Assembly: GCF_022348165.1 (NCBI RefSeq)
Contig: NZ_JAKRFI010000001.1
Location: 62,001-126,000 of the forward strand
DNA length: 64,000 nt
DNA from: Halomonas sp. McH1-25
GTDB lineage: Bacteria > Pseudomonadota > Gammaproteobacteria > Pseudomonadales > Halomonadaceae
Direction of reading: 5' to 3'
Positions within the stretch are counted from its first letter, which is position 1; each line of letters opens with the position of its first letter. Below, piece after piece: positions 55,340 to 63,445 of this stretch. The notes beneath the pieces were generated by a model. That model had not been told where the DNA came from, did not search any database, and saw nothing but the letters and a program-made list of their open reading frames with translations. Made by a program: the position numbers and the translations under genes.

Positions 55340-56368
55340 ATGCAATGCTTCTATTCCCCGGCGCAGGATCGCCATGCGCCAGCCACGTTTCTGCTTCGCG
55401 GTGCACCGGCACCCTCGCCGGAACGGCCGGAACGCGCCGAGCGCCTTGCCGAGGCCCTGGGCGACCTGGGGCTGAGGCTCGAGTCGCCAACGTGCATCGA
55501 TAGCCCTGGGCTGCGCCAGCGGTTGGAGGCGATTCATACGCCGCGCTACCTGCAGTTCCTCGAGACCATCCACGCCCGCTGGCGCGCCATGCCCGGCGCC
55601 GCCGAACTGGTCGCGCCCAATGTGCATCCCACCGGCGGCGGCCATCATTACCCCGAGCATCCGGTCGGGCAGGCGGGCTGGCATCTGCACGACATGGCCT
55701 GTCCGATCGGCGCGGACAGCTTCGCCGGGATCCTGGCCAGTGCCGCCAGCGCCGAGGCCGCAGCGGACGCGGTGAAGGGCGGCGAACGTTCGGCCTATGC
55801 CCTGTGCCGGCCGCCGGGCCACCATGCCGGCCCCGAGCGGGCCGGCGGCTTCTGCTTTCTCAACAATTCGGCGCTGGCCGCCAGTATCCTCCGCGAACGC
55901 TATGCGCGCGTGGCCATCGTCGATGTCGACCTGCATCACGGCAACGGCACCCAGGACATCTTCTATGCGCGTGGCGACGTCTGGACCGGCTCGCTGCATG
56001 CCGACCCGAGCGGGTTCTATCCGTTCTTCTGGGGCGGCGCCGACGAGCGGGGCAGTGGAGACGGCGAAGGCGCCAATCTAAATATACCGTTATCTATCGG
56101 CAGCAATGACCTGTGCTTTATCGAAGCGCTCGACCGACTGCTGGAAGACATGGCGGCATTCCGCCCCGAGGCGCTGGTCGTCGCGCTGGGGCTGGACGCG
56201 CACAAGGACGATCCATTGGCCGGGCTGGCGCTGGAAACCGAGGATTTCACGCCGATCGGCGCACGGCTGAAGGCGCTCGACCTGCCCACCGTGCTGGTGC
56301 AGGAGGGCGGTTATCCCACCGCCAGCCTAGGCAAGAATCTGACCGCTTTCCTACAAGGGTTCCGCTGA
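55340..56368 (+). CDS. Histone deacetylase family amidohydrolase 1 (acetylpolyamine amidohydrolase-like)
   Basis: From the ATG at 55340 (a GTG at 55334 is also in frame) the protein is 342 residues. The active site is intact: H161-H162 (RPPGHHAGPERAGGF), zinc ligands D197 and H199 (VDVDLHHGNGTQ) and D286 (GLDAHKDDP), and Y325 (EGGY). Numbering is almost colinear with the bacterial acetylpolyamine amidohydrolase. It should remove an acetyl group from an amine. It is close to DctM and probably acts on the imported compound. Confidence 0.88.
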   Translation: MQCFYSPAQDRHAPATFLLRGAPAPSPERPERAERLAEALGDLGLRLESPTCIDSPGLRQRLEAIHTPRYLQFLETIHARWRAMPGAAELVAPNVHPTGGGHHYPEHPVGQAGWHLHDMACPIGADSFAGILASAASAEAAADAVKGGERSAYALCRPPGHHAGPERAGGFCFLNNSALAASILRERYARVAIVDVDLHHGNGTQDIFYARGDVWTGSLHADPSGFYPFFWGGADERGSGDGEGANLNIPLSIGSNDLCFIEALDRLLEDMAAFRPEALVVALGLDAHKDDPLAGLALETEDFTPIGARLKALDLPTVLVQEGGYPTASLGKNLTAFLQGFR

Positions 56369-56399
56369 GGAGCCGCAATGACACAAGGAGATACATGAC

Positions 56400-56759
56400 A
56401 TGAGCGATATCCGCTATACCGACGCCAATAAGCGCATGAGCCAGGTGACCGTGCACAACGGCACCGTCTATCTGTCAGGCCAGGTGCCCCACGACACCAG
56501 TGCCGACATGCAGGGCCAGACCCAGCAGGTGCTCGACTCCATCGATCGGCTTCTCGCCCAGGCCGGGTCGGGCAAGGGCCGCCTGCTGTCGGCCACGGTC
56601 TGGGTCACCGACATGGCCGAATTCGACGCCATGAACGCCGCCTGGGACGCCTGGGTCACACCCGGTCGTGCGCCGGTACGCGCCTGTGTCGAGGCGCGCC
56701 TGGCCAAGCCCGAGTGGAAGGTCGAGATCATGGTGGTGGCCGCGCTGGCGGAGGGCTGA
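56400..56759 (+). CDS. RidA family protein
   Basis: The 119-residue protein has the RidA fold, with the catalytic Arg in GRAPVRACVEARLAKPEWKV. AAGGAG lies upstream. RidA proteins hydrolyse reactive enamine/imine intermediates made by PLP enzymes or dehydrogenases. This fits its place between a deacetylase and an imine-forming cyclodeaminase-like enzyme. It is one base ahead of that gene. Confidence 0.87.
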   Translation: MSDIRYTDANKRMSQVTVHNGTVYLSGQVPHDTSADMQGQTQQVLDSIDRLLAQAGSGKGRLLSATVWVTDMAEFDAMNAAWDAWVTPGRAPVRACVEARLAKPEWKVEIMVVAALAEG

Positions 56760-56760
56760 C

Positions 56761-57735
56761 ATGCGCATCGTTTCCGCGGCAGAAGTGGCGGCGTCCCTGC
56801 CCTGGCTCGCCCTGATCGACCGGCTCGGGGATGGCTTCCGGCAGGGTGTGGAGGCACCGCCGCGCCACCATCATTCCGTGCAGCGCAGCGATGGCGAGGC
56901 GACCATGCTGCTGATGCCCGCCTGGGAGCCGGATGGCTACATCGGCATGAAGATGGTCAACGTCTTCCCGCAGAATGCCGAGCATGGCCTACCGGCGATC
57001 TCGGGGCTGTATGTGCTCTGCGAAGGCAGGCACGGCCGGCCGCTGGCATGTATCGAGGGCAGCGAGCTGACCCGCCGGCGCACGGCGGCGGCCTCGGCGT
57101 TGGCGTCACGTGCCCTGGCCCGCGAGGACGCGGAAACCCTGCTGATGGTAGGCACCGGCAAGCTCGCGCCCATGCTGATCGAGGCCCATGCCGCTGTTCG
57201 CCCACTGCGCCGGGTCAGGATCTGGGGGCGCAATCCCGACAAGGCCGCCAGGCTCGCCCGCGAGTATGCGGATCGCTTCGATTGCGCGGCGGTCGAGGAT
57301 CTGGAAACGGCGGCGGGCGAGGCGGATATCGTCAGTTGCGCGACGCTTTCGCACGAGCCGCTGATTCATGGCGACTGGTTGCGGCCCGGCACGCACCTGG
57401 ACCTGGTCGGGGCGTTTCGATCCGCCATGCGCGAAAGCGACGCGCAATGTCTGGTGCGTGGCGAGGTGTTCGTCGACACCTACGCCGGGGCGCGTGGCGA
57501 GGCAGGCGACATTCATCAGGCCATCGCGGAGGGGCGGTTCGACTTCGACGCGATTCGCGCCGAACTGGCCGAACTGCTGCGCGGCGAACACCCCGGTCGG
57601 AACACCGAGCAAGCCATCACGGTCTTCAAGTCGGTAGGGGCGTCGCTCGAGGATCTCGCCGCTGCCGTCGAGGTCTGGGAGCGGCTTCAGGCCAAGGGCC
57701 AGGGCCAGGACCAGAACAGGGACGAAACGGCATGA
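56761..57735 (+). CDS. Ornithine cyclodeaminase/mu-crystallin family enzyme
   Basis: The start at 56761 gives 324 residues. MKMVNVFPQNAEHGLPAISG, SELTRRRTAAASALASRALA and the NAD(P)-binding LMVGTGKLAPMLIEAH match the family. Members either deaminate ornithine to proline or reduce cyclic imines (pyrroline-2-carboxylate, piperideine-2-carboxylate). The reaction here is not known. The gene overlaps the second amidohydrolase by four bases. Confidence 0.87.
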   Translation: MRIVSAAEVAASLPWLALIDRLGDGFRQGVEAPPRHHHSVQRSDGEATMLLMPAWEPDGYIGMKMVNVFPQNAEHGLPAISGLYVLCEGRHGRPLACIEGSELTRRRTAAASALASRALAREDAETLLMVGTGKLAPMLIEAHAAVRPLRRVRIWGRNPDKAARLAREYADRFDCAAVEDLETAAGEADIVSCATLSHEPLIHGDWLRPGTHLDLVGAFRSAMRESDAQCLVRGEVFVDTYAGARGEAGDIHQAIAEGRFDFDAIRAELAELLRGEHPGRNTEQAITVFKSVGASLEDLAAAVEVWERLQAKGQGQDQNRDETA

Positions 57736-58913
57736 CATCCCCCGCTTGCGGCTTCTACTGGCACGAGCGTTGTTTCTGGCACGATCCCGGCGCAATCGGC
57801 GTGTTCTCCGCGCCGGGCGAGTTCCTTCAACCGCAGCCGGCCTCGGAAAGCCCGGAAAGCAAGCGCCGCCTGAAGAACCTGCTGGAAGTCTCGGGGGTTA
57901 TCGACGAGCTGACGGTCAGCAAGCCACCTGCCGCGACCCGCGACGACCTGGCGTGCTTTCATACCCCACGCTACCTGGATGAGCTGGAAGCCGGCGCGCA
58001 GCGGGGCTGGGGCGACGCCGGGGAAGGCGCGCCGTATACGGCAGGCAGTCTCGCGGCGGCGCGCCAGTCCGCCGGCTTGGCCATTGCCGCCATCGACGAT
58101 GTGGCCCATGGGCGGCGGCGTAACGCCTATGCGCTGTGCCGCCCACCGGGGCACCACGCCGAGGTCGACCGTGGGCGCGGCTTTTGCCTGCTGGGCAACA
58201 TTCCCATCGCGCTCATGCGCCTGCGAAAGCACGGCAACGAGTCGACGCCACGGCGTATCGCCGTGATTGACTGGGACGTGCACCACGGCAACGGCACCCA
58301 GGCGGCCTTCTACGCCGATCCCGAGGTATTCAGCGTGTCGATTCACCAGGCCGGCAACTATCCGCTGGACACCGGCGAGTTCGAGGAACAGGGGCAGGGC
58401 GATGCCCTCGGCGCCACGCTCAACCTGCCGCTGCCGCCGGGTTGCGGCATCGGCGCCTATCGTCATGCCATGCGGCGTTTGGTGCTGCCCGCCGTGGCTG
58501 CCTTCCGCCCGGAAATGATCGTCGTCGCCTGCGGTTACGATGCCTGCGGCAAGGATCCGCTGGGCAAGATGCTGCTTAACAGCGCCGCCTTTGCGGAAAT
58601 GACCGCCCAGGTCCAGGCGTTGGCGGACCGACTGTGCCAGGGGCGCCTGGTGATGATCCATGAGGGCGGATATTCGGAAGGCTATGTGCCGCTGTGCGGG
58701 CATGCCGTGATCGCGACCTTGTCTGGCAGCCGCATTGAAGTCCACGATCCTCAGAACGCCGAGATCGCGGCGTGGAAGTATCAGTCCCTGCAACCGCATC
58801 AGCGTGAACTGATCGAGTCCTGGCGACACGGCTGGAAACGTTTCGGTAGCTTGCACGAGGCCGATGACCTGGTGGAATCCTGCCTGGCTGTCGACACCCA
58901 GCAAGCTCGGTGA
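57732..58913 (+). CDS. Histone deacetylase family amidohydrolase 2
   Basis: From the ATG at 57732 the protein is 393 residues. Its active site is intact: H141-H142 (RPPGHHAEVDRGRGF), D182, H184 (DWDVHHGNGTQ), D270 (ACGYDACGKDP) and Y314 (HEGGYSEGY). It differs clearly from amidohydrolase 1 and is about 50 residues longer, matching another branch of bacterial class II deacetylase-like enzymes. Two such enzymes in one operon are unusual and may act on two acyl groups or two intermediates. Confidence 0.88.
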   Translation: MTSPACGFYWHERCFWHDPGAIGVFSAPGEFLQPQPASESPESKRRLKNLLEVSGVIDELTVSKPPAATRDDLACFHTPRYLDELEAGAQRGWGDAGEGAPYTAGSLAAARQSAGLAIAAIDDVAHGRRRNAYALCRPPGHHAEVDRGRGFCLLGNIPIALMRLRKHGNESTPRRIAVIDWDVHHGNGTQAAFYADPEVFSVSIHQAGNYPLDTGEFEEQGQGDALGATLNLPLPPGCGIGAYRHAMRRLVLPAVAAFRPEMIVVACGYDACGKDPLGKMLLNSAAFAEMTAQVQALADRLCQGRLVMIHEGGYSEGYVPLCGHAVIATLSGSRIEVHDPQNAEIAAWKYQSLQPHQRELIESWRHGWKRFGSLHEADDLVESCLAVDTQQAR

Positions 58914-58993
58914 CCCCAATGACAGCGTATGCGGATAGCCGTGACCCTGCGATTTGAGCGATAACCACACATCAACAACAAGAAGGGCAGACC

Positions 58994-59932
58994 ATGGATT
59001 CGATCAGCGATCGCGATGGCTGGTTCTGGCTGAACGGCGAATTCATTCCCTGGCGCGAGGCCAAGGGGCACCTGCTGACGCATACCCTGCATTACGGCAT
59101 GGGCTGCTTCGAAGGTGTGCGCGCCTACGACGGGCCGAACGGCGCGCATCTGTTCCGGGTCGAGGCGCATACCCGACGCCTGCTCGATAGCGCCCACTCA
59201 CTGGACATGGGGCTCGAATACACCGCCGATACGCTGATCGAGGCCCAGTGCGAAGCTCTGAGTCGTAACGGGCTAACCAACGCCTATCTCAAGCCGACCG
59301 TGTACTTCGGCGCCGAAGGCATGGGCCTGCGCGCCCAGGGGCTGAGTACGAACGTGATGATTCCCGCCTGGTACCTGGACCATTACATCTCGCCTGACGC
59401 CGCCGAGCAGGGACTGAGGGTGCTGACCTCGTCGTGGAGCCGTCATCACGTCAACATCAGCCTGTGCCGGGCCAAGACCAACGGCCACTACGTCAACTCG
59501 ATGCTGGCGCTCAATACGGCCGTGAAGGCGGGCTTCGACGAAACGCTGATGCTCGATCCCGAAGGCTATGTCGCCGAGGGCTCGGCGGAAAACATCTTCC
59601 TGGTGCGCGACGGGGTGTTGCATACGCCCGAGGTGACCTCGTGCCTGCAGGGGATCACCCGCGACACGGTGATCGTGCTGGCCCGTGAACGGCTGGGCAT
59701 GACGGTGCACGAACGCCGCATCACCCGCGACGAAGTCTATACCGCCGATGAAGCCTTCTTTACCGGTACCGCAGCGGAGATCCTGCCGATCCGCGAACTG
59801 GACGGACGCCGGATCGGCCGGAGCGGCGAGCGCCCGGTCACCCGCGACATTCAGCGGCTCTATCGTAGCCTGGTTCGCGGTGAACGAGACAACGGTCTGG
59901 CGGCCTATTCGGATTGGCTGCATCCCGTGTGA
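58994..59932 (+). CDS. Branched-chain amino acid aminotransferase-like (class IV)
   Basis: The 312-residue PLP enzyme has HTLHYGMGCFEGVRAYDGPN, YLKPTVYFG, the PLP lysine in NGHYVNSMLALNTAVKAGFD-like region (AKTNGHYVNSM), and EGSAENIFLVRDG and TGTAAEI. It resembles IlvE. Here it is the last gene of the TRAP/amidohydrolase operon, so it probably transaminates a deacetylated product rather than serving only leucine, isoleucine and valine synthesis. Confidence 0.85.
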   Translation: MDSISDRDGWFWLNGEFIPWREAKGHLLTHTLHYGMGCFEGVRAYDGPNGAHLFRVEAHTRRLLDSAHSLDMGLEYTADTLIEAQCEALSRNGLTNAYLKPTVYFGAEGMGLRAQGLSTNVMIPAWYLDHYISPDAAEQGLRVLTSSWSRHHVNISLCRAKTNGHYVNSMLALNTAVKAGFDETLMLDPEGYVAEGSAENIFLVRDGVLHTPEVTSCLQGITRDTVIVLARERLGMTVHERRITRDEVYTADEAFFTGTAAEILPIRELDGRRIGRSGERPVTRDIQRLYRSLVRGERDNGLAAYSDWLHPV

Positions 59933-59961
59933 GTTGAGCAGGGCAGCTCAACAAAAAGAAA

Positions 59962-59984
59962 CGCCATGGAGGGGCTCCATGGCG
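59962..59984. terminator. Hairpin after the aminotransferase gene
   Basis: Perfect 10 bp arms CGCCATGGAG and CTCCATGGCG around GGG lie 30 bp past the stop. On the reverse strand it is followed by TTTCTTTTTG, so it suits the convergent bioA transcript better. The gap 59933-60245 holds this hairpin and no convincing gene. Confidence 0.6.
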
Positions 59985-60231
59985 AAATATTCTTCGTCAT
60001 CCCTGGTCAGCGTCCTGCTGTTTGGCCCGCGGCCTGTCATCCTTGAGCACATCCTGTGCCTGCCTTCCCCTCTTTCTTGCCCTCTTCGTGTCCCTACACG
60101 CTGAACGACATTGTCCATTTGTCTTGAGGGGGTGAACGGTTGCCCGTCAGTGCTAACCGGCATGCTCAGGATGGCGTTTCCACGTGACAGCGCCATGACC
60201 ATTGCATGAAGAAATGGTGCATGGCGCCCAA

Positions 60232-60263
60232 GCCTGGTTCATGCGCTAGCGCATGAACCAGGC
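60232..60263. repeat. Perfect palindrome across the bioA stop codon
   Basis: Arms GCCTGGTTCATGCGC and GCGCATGAACCAGGC (15 bp each, 2 bp centre) straddle the stop codon at 60246-60248. No T tract follows on either strand. It may form a strong hairpin that ends or protects the bioA transcript. Confidence 0.65.
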
Positions 60264-61523
60264 CTTCATCACCGTGGTGATGCGGCGCATCTCATCGAGT
60301 GAGGTCACATACGCCGGCATGGTGTACAGCCAGCGCCCGAACGGGCGCAGCCACACGCCACGCTCCCGGGCGAAATCCTGCACGCCGGTCAACCGTTCCG
60401 GCGACTTGGCTTCGATCACGGCAGTCGCGCCCAACACGCGCACATCATCGACCTGGGGGTGCTGGCGCAGGGCATCGTCTTCCAGGAGTTCACGGCGCAG
60501 GATGCCGTTCAGTGCAGCGATCTTGCCCAGGTAATCCTCCTCTTCGAAGATCGCCAGGCTTTCCAGCGCCACCCGACAGGCCAATGGATTGCCCATGAAC
60601 GTGGGACCGTGCATGAAGGCATGGCCGGGATCGTCACTCAGGAACGCTTCGAAGACGCGGCTCGTCGCCAAGGTGGCGGCGTGACCCAGGTAGCCCCCGG
60701 TCAATCCCTTGGACAGCACCATGATGTCCGGCGTGACGCCGGCGTGCTCGGCGGCAAACAGCTTGCCGGTGCGCCCGAAGCCGGTCGCGACCTCATCGAA
60801 GACCAGCAATACGTCGAACTCGTCGCACAGCTCCCGGGCGGCACGCACATAGTGCGGCGAAGTCATGTTGAGCCCACCGGCCGCCTGCAGCAGCGGCTCC
60901 ATCAGCAGGGCGGCGATGTCTTGATGATGCCGCTCGAAGGCCTGACGCAGCGCCGCGATATCGTTCTCGGCCGCTTCTGGCGGCGCGTCGAACGGGGCGC
61001 TAGGTGCCGGTGCAAAATGGTGGCGGGGCAGAAAGCCCGAGAATAGCGAGTGCATGCCTTCCTCGGGATCGCATACCGCCATGCAGCCGGTGGTATCGCC
61101 ATGGTAGGCGCGCATCAATGACAGCATCTTGTGCTTTCCCGGGCGGCCCCGTTGCACCTGATACTGCACGGCCATCTTCATGGCGACTTCCATGCCCACC
61201 GAGCCACTGTCGGAAAAGAACACGTGATCGAGCCCGGCCGGGGTGACGCGCACCAGGGCGTCGGCCAACTGCTGGGCGGGGTCGTGGGTCAGCCCGCCCA
61301 GCATGACATGGCACAGGGTGTCCGCCTGGGCCTTGAGCGCTTCGACCAGGCGAGGGTGACCGTAACCATGAATCATGCACCACCACGAACAGGTGGCGTC
61401 CAGTAGCGCCTCGCCGCCTTCGAGATGCAGCCAGGCGCCCTGACCACCAACGACACGCGGGGCCTGGGGCTGTGTCTTCATCTGAGCGTAAGGGTGCCAT
61501 AACGTCTGGGTGGGGTGGGGCAT
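60246..61523 (-). CDS. bioA: Adenosylmethionine-8-amino-7-oxononanoate aminotransferase
   Basis: The 425-residue protein matches BioA: LWHPYAQMKTQPQAPRVVGG at the start, SWWCMIHGYGHPRLVEAL, and the PLP lysine in MVLSKGLTGGYLGHAATLAT. It makes 7,8-diaminononanoate in biotin synthesis, using SAM as amino donor. A BirA-type operator lies 14 bp before the start. No other bio gene is adjacent, so bioA is separate from the rest of the pathway. Confidence 0.95.
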   Translation of the reverse strand: MPHPTQTLWHPYAQMKTQPQAPRVVGGQGAWLHLEGGEALLDATCSWWCMIHGYGHPRLVEALKAQADTLCHVMLGGLTHDPAQQLADALVRVTPAGLDHVFFSDSGSVGMEVAMKMAVQYQVQRGRPGKHKMLSLMRAYHGDTTGCMAVCDPEEGMHSLFSGFLPRHHFAPAPSAPFDAPPEAAENDIAALRQAFERHHQDIAALLMEPLLQAAGGLNMTSPHYVRAARELCDEFDVLLVFDEVATGFGRTGKLFAAEHAGVTPDIMVLSKGLTGGYLGHAATLATSRVFEAFLSDDPGHAFMHGPTFMGNPLACRVALESLAIFEEEDYLGKIAALNGILRRELLEDDALRQHPQVDDVRVLGATAVIEAKSPERLTGVQDFARERGVWLRPFGRWLYTMPAYVTSLDEMRRITTVMKAWFMR

Positions 61524-61536
61524 GCTGAAATCGCTA

Positions 61537-61567
61537 TGTTAACCTTGGTCTATATGAAAGGTTAACA
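61537..61567. promoter_or_regulatory. BirA box upstream of bioA
   Basis: TGTTAACC (61537-61544) and GGTTAACA (61560-61567) form a perfect inverted repeat with a 15 bp spacer, close to the gammaproteobacterial BirA consensus of TTGTAAACC and GGTTTACAA. Biotin-loaded BirA would repress bioA here. Confidence 0.85.
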
Positions 61568-61695
61568 TGCGAGGCCGCCAGCGAGACAGCACGCTGGCAT
61601 TCTCAAAGCGCTTCCTCACGCTGACTCCTTGGCAGACGACGCCACTACGCCAATAATGGGCCGCAGCTCATCCCCTCACCAAAGGCAATACCCAC

Positions 61696-62079
61696 ATGTC
61701 ACTGCTAAGCGAATACCTGCTCAAGGAGCAGCGGCTCAACCAGCTCAGCGATGAGCTCAAGCAACTGGAAAGCGACCAGCAGCTCCAAGCCGACCTGGCC
61801 TTCAAGGCGCAGTTGGAGTCGCTCATGGCGGAGTTCGATAAGCGCACTAGCGACGTGGTCAATCTGCTCGAAGCGCTGCCTGTGTTACAGAAATCGGCCC
61901 CAAGCCAGGCGTCGGCTCCCTCCGATGGGCGCCGCAAACGCAAGCTCAAGGTCTACGAAAACCCCAGCACCGGCGAGCGCATCGAGACGCGTGGCGGCAA
62001 CCACAAGACGCTGAAAGCCTGGAAGGACGAGCATGGCGCCGAGACGGTCGAATCCTGGCTCGTCCATAGCGAAGGTTGA
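61696..62079 (+). CDS. H-NS family xenogeneic silencer, MvaT-like
   Basis: The 127-residue protein has an N-terminal coiled coil for oligomerisation (about 1-60, FKAQLESLMAEFDKRTSDVV) and a C-terminal DNA-binding domain RKLKVYENPSTGERIETRGG-NHKTLKAWKDEHG of the MvaT/MvaU type. It binds AT-rich, often foreign, DNA. The AT-rich region at 33-39 kb is a plausible target. It has a terminator about 120 bp downstream. Confidence 0.87.
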   Translation: MSLLSEYLLKEQRLNQLSDELKQLESDQQLQADLAFKAQLESLMAEFDKRTSDVVNLLEALPVLQKSAPSQASAPSDGRRKRKLKVYENPSTGERIETRGGNHKTLKAWKDEHGAETVESWLVHSEG

Positions 62080-62198
62080 GAGCGGGTCGTTAGCGTTGAA
62101 AGTTGATACACACAATGTAATGAATTGTTACGCAATGTAAGATAGGATGACCTGGATATCAGATTCCAGCATGAATCCGGTATTTCCCTGTTTTTGAT

Positions 62199-62225
62199 GC
62201 CCGGCCATTAGGCCGGGCTTTTTTT
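62199..62225 (+). terminator. Intrinsic terminator after the MvaT-like gene
   Basis: GCCCGGCC and GGCCGGGC (8 bp stem, loop ATTA) are followed by TTTTTTT. The AT-rich interval 62080-62198 ahead of it shows no gene; 62226-62460 shows none either. Confidence 0.93.
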
Positions 62226-62460
62226 CTTTCCGCCGGGTATCTTGACGAACCAACGTGGATTGAGTTTCCATTCATCCACTGCATAAATGCACAGCAGCCC
62301 CGCGTTGTGTGGATACGACGAGCGTACCCGTATCGCTAACGCTCCTGGGGCAGCCAGTTTTCATACAAAGCCCAGGTTCCCGCAATGGGGCCTTTCACTT
62401 GGCCAGTTCTCTCAGGCCATTAATGCCAGTTCGTTGAATAAACCGTGGTCTTCTCGATAC

Positions 62461-62742
62461 ATGAAATCTTTCAAACCGCATTCTCGTCAGATGGACGAGA
62501 GAGAAAAGTTGCGCAAGTTCCGAGAACTCGATGACGCCTTCGCCCAAGCCCTGAGAGAACTCGACAAAACCAGCCGCAAACCCGAGCCTGAAGAAGCAGC
62601 GCCGGCCCAGGACGAGCCCCACGAATCCGATCCCCACGGATTCGAGAATCGCCTGCGCGCGCTGATGGCCGACTACCAGCAGAGCGACACCAGCGTCGAT
62701 ACCTTGCTGCGCACCATGCTCAAGCTCGGCAAAATCGCCTGA
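62461..62742 (+). CDS. Small protein resembling the MvaT oligomerisation half
   Basis: From the ATG at 62461 the protein is 93 residues, or 83 from 62491; neither start has a clear ribosome site. The C-terminal part FENRLRALMADYQQSDTSVD aligns by eye with FKAQLESLMAEFDKRTSDVV of the MvaT-like protein just upstream. The DNA-binding domain is absent. It may be a truncated paralogue, possibly a dominant-negative partner of the silencer, as known for H-NST. The middle part is Glu/Pro-rich. Confidence 0.6.
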   Translation: MKSFKPHSRQMDEREKLRKFRELDDAFAQALRELDKTSRKPEPEEAAPAQDEPHESDPHGFENRLRALMADYQQSDTSVDTLLRTMLKLGKIA

Positions 62743-63294
62743 AGGCGAGCGCAGCACTGCGCTAAGCCCGCAATTTATCGATAGTTTTCCCGCTAGCGTT
62801 AAGTTTCATGAGCTAGTGCCGATAGGTCCTTTGCATTACAATCCCGTGACAGTGCGGGTTGGCACCGTGCTTTTTTTGTGTATGCCATTTAGAAAAACGT
62901 CGCTAAGTCCGACGTTACGTACAGGACCGTGAAATAGCTCCCATGATTCGTTCAGTTGGAGATCGTGTTCGCAGCATCCATGGTTTGGAGCTGGCGCTAC
63001 GACGTTGATTAGCTGCGTAGGTCCGCTTGGGCTATCTCTTAGGTGCGGAACGGACCATTCCCACACACGGTTAACCTGTCGCTTACATGCGACGTGGCGC
63101 ACACAAAATTCATACGCCTGAAACCTAGAGGTGCCTAGGCCGGTTCTCTAGAATAGCCGCTTGGCAGAATAACAGAGCGTAACAAGAGCGTAGCTGGAGC
63201 TGCAGTCTAAGGGACCTCAGATGCAGTGTTGCGAGGAATGAATGTCGCTGCGCTTCTTTCCCTACGCTTGGCAGCATCAGGAATTTGTGCAGTT
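62743..63294. other. Long noncoding leader region before the polysaccharide genes
   Basis: No convincing gene is seen on either strand. Frames on the reverse strand (for example 62836-63102) lack ribosome sites and known motifs. The stretch probably holds the promoter and untranslated leader of the operon that starts with ugd. Confidence 0.55.
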
Positions 63295-63340
63295 CAGGGC
63301 TTTGGGAAGCTGCCCGGATCAATCTCTGGGCGGTAGCGTG
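63295..63340 (+). promoter_or_regulatory. JUMPstart-like leader with ops element
   Basis: GGCGGTAGCGTG at 63329-63340 equals the ops element that pauses RNA polymerase and loads RfaH. The 34 bases before it (CAGGGCTTTGGGAAGCTG at 63295-63312) resemble the JUMPstart sequence. It lies 105 bp before ugd, as in polysaccharide operons of enteric bacteria. Confidence 0.85.
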
Positions 63341-63445
63341 TCTGATCACTTTGCGTAGCCAAACATCGCTAAGTAAATTCTCGCAAACAACTAACGCTTT
63401 TCTATTAGGCAGGCATACCTATCCATCGCTTGCTAGGATCAAAAC

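Noticed and set aside
57687-58970. 427-codon reverse frame opposite amidohydrolase 2
   Set aside because: The forward gene has every catalytic residue; the reverse frame has none.
62836-63349. Two small reverse frames in the polysaccharide leader
   Set aside because: No ribosome sites or known motifs; the region is better explained as a promoter and leader.
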